Position numbers and translations under genes: made by a program. From the NCBI RefSeq assembly GCF_001890765.1, contig NZ_KV878783.1, positions 1,944,695-2,008,694 on the forward strand: 64,000 bases of DNA, read 5' to 3'. This DNA comes from Spirulina major PCC 6313 (lineage in GTDB: Bacteria; Cyanobacteriota; Cyanobacteriia; Cyanobacteriales; Spirulinaceae). Below are positions 63,978 to 64,000 of this stretch, in pieces (within the stretch, counting starts at the first letter, position 1; every line of letters begins with the position of its first letter). A model generated the notes under the pieces. It ran no database searches, was not told where the DNA came from, and saw nothing but the letters and a program-made list of their open reading frames with translations.

Positions 63978-63997
63978 GATGCAATAACGATTTCAAA
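63760..63997 (-). ncRNA. Predicted omega-RNA (HEARO), copy 2, different guide
   Basis: The scaffold region has the same stems as copy 1 and shows no damaging change. The flank differs, so the predicted guide is TTTGAAATCGTTATTGCATC (complement of 63978-63997). It could still be transcribed and load onto IsrB from copy 1. The ends are inferred. Confidence 0.65.
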
Positions 63998-64000
63998 ATA

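Noticed and set aside
1-64000. tRNA or rRNA genes
   Set aside because: No cloverleaf with a GTTCRANNC loop and no rRNA sequence was recognised on either strand by reading; a covariance search would settle it.

Overview
The window is chromosomal DNA of a cyanobacterium. It carries photosystem II psbA, the cytochrome b6f genes petC and petA, a thylakoid-type tatC, cobalamin genes, and very many copies of the HIP1 octamer GCGATCGC, which is a cyanobacterial genome signature. The genus cannot be fixed from sequence alone; HIP1 density and moderate GC fit a free-living, possibly filamentous, species with a mobile-element load.

Layout. Bases 1-2382 are a three-layer nest of mobile DNA: a 215-bp inverted-repeat element inside an IS1-family element inside an IS630-family element. 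The IS630 itself sits in the 5' end of a CHASE2 nucleotide cyclase gene. Then come pgsA, a histidine phosphatase, a dnaJ-dnaK pair, an rpsP-khpA-phoH operon, aroQ, ggt, and an array of 11 copies of a palindrome. At 15.7-20 kb a methyltransferase, a type IV pilin and a SPINDLY-like O-GlcNAc transferase lie together. At 21-24 kb are acyP, ribF, and a MoxR ATPase with a diheme cytochrome c.

Bases 23942-25388 are a compact transposon carrying an IsrB-type RuvC nickase (IscB relative without HNH) and an upstream omega-RNA (HEARO) region. A second, about 99% identical copy lies at 62532-63977; its protein frame is broken but its RNA region is intact. Between them are leuA, a family-4 uracil-DNA glycosylase interrupted by a 164-residue mini-intein immediately before an Fe-S ligand cysteine, tgt, cobS, an exopolysaccharide block (O-antigen-polymerase-like protein, two glycosyltransferases, an acyltransferase, and later a Wzc-like chain-length protein), clpB, psbA (360 codons, Gln130 form), cbiB, a 1401-residue PAS/GAF/GGDEF/EAL protein, a sugar ABC permease and a TonB-like protein with a Pro-Ser tract.

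Bases 54.1-59.3 kb are an accessory patch: an IS5 remnant, tandem repeats, a ParD/ParE toxin-antitoxin cassette with a third overlapping gene, a broken DUF433 antitoxin gene and broken Uma2 genes. The window closes with tatC, a DUF3067 gene and petC-petA, a grouping seen in other cyanobacteria.

The two most interesting items are the intein in the Fe-S uracil-DNA glycosylase and the pair of IsrB/omega-RNA elements with different flank-derived guides.
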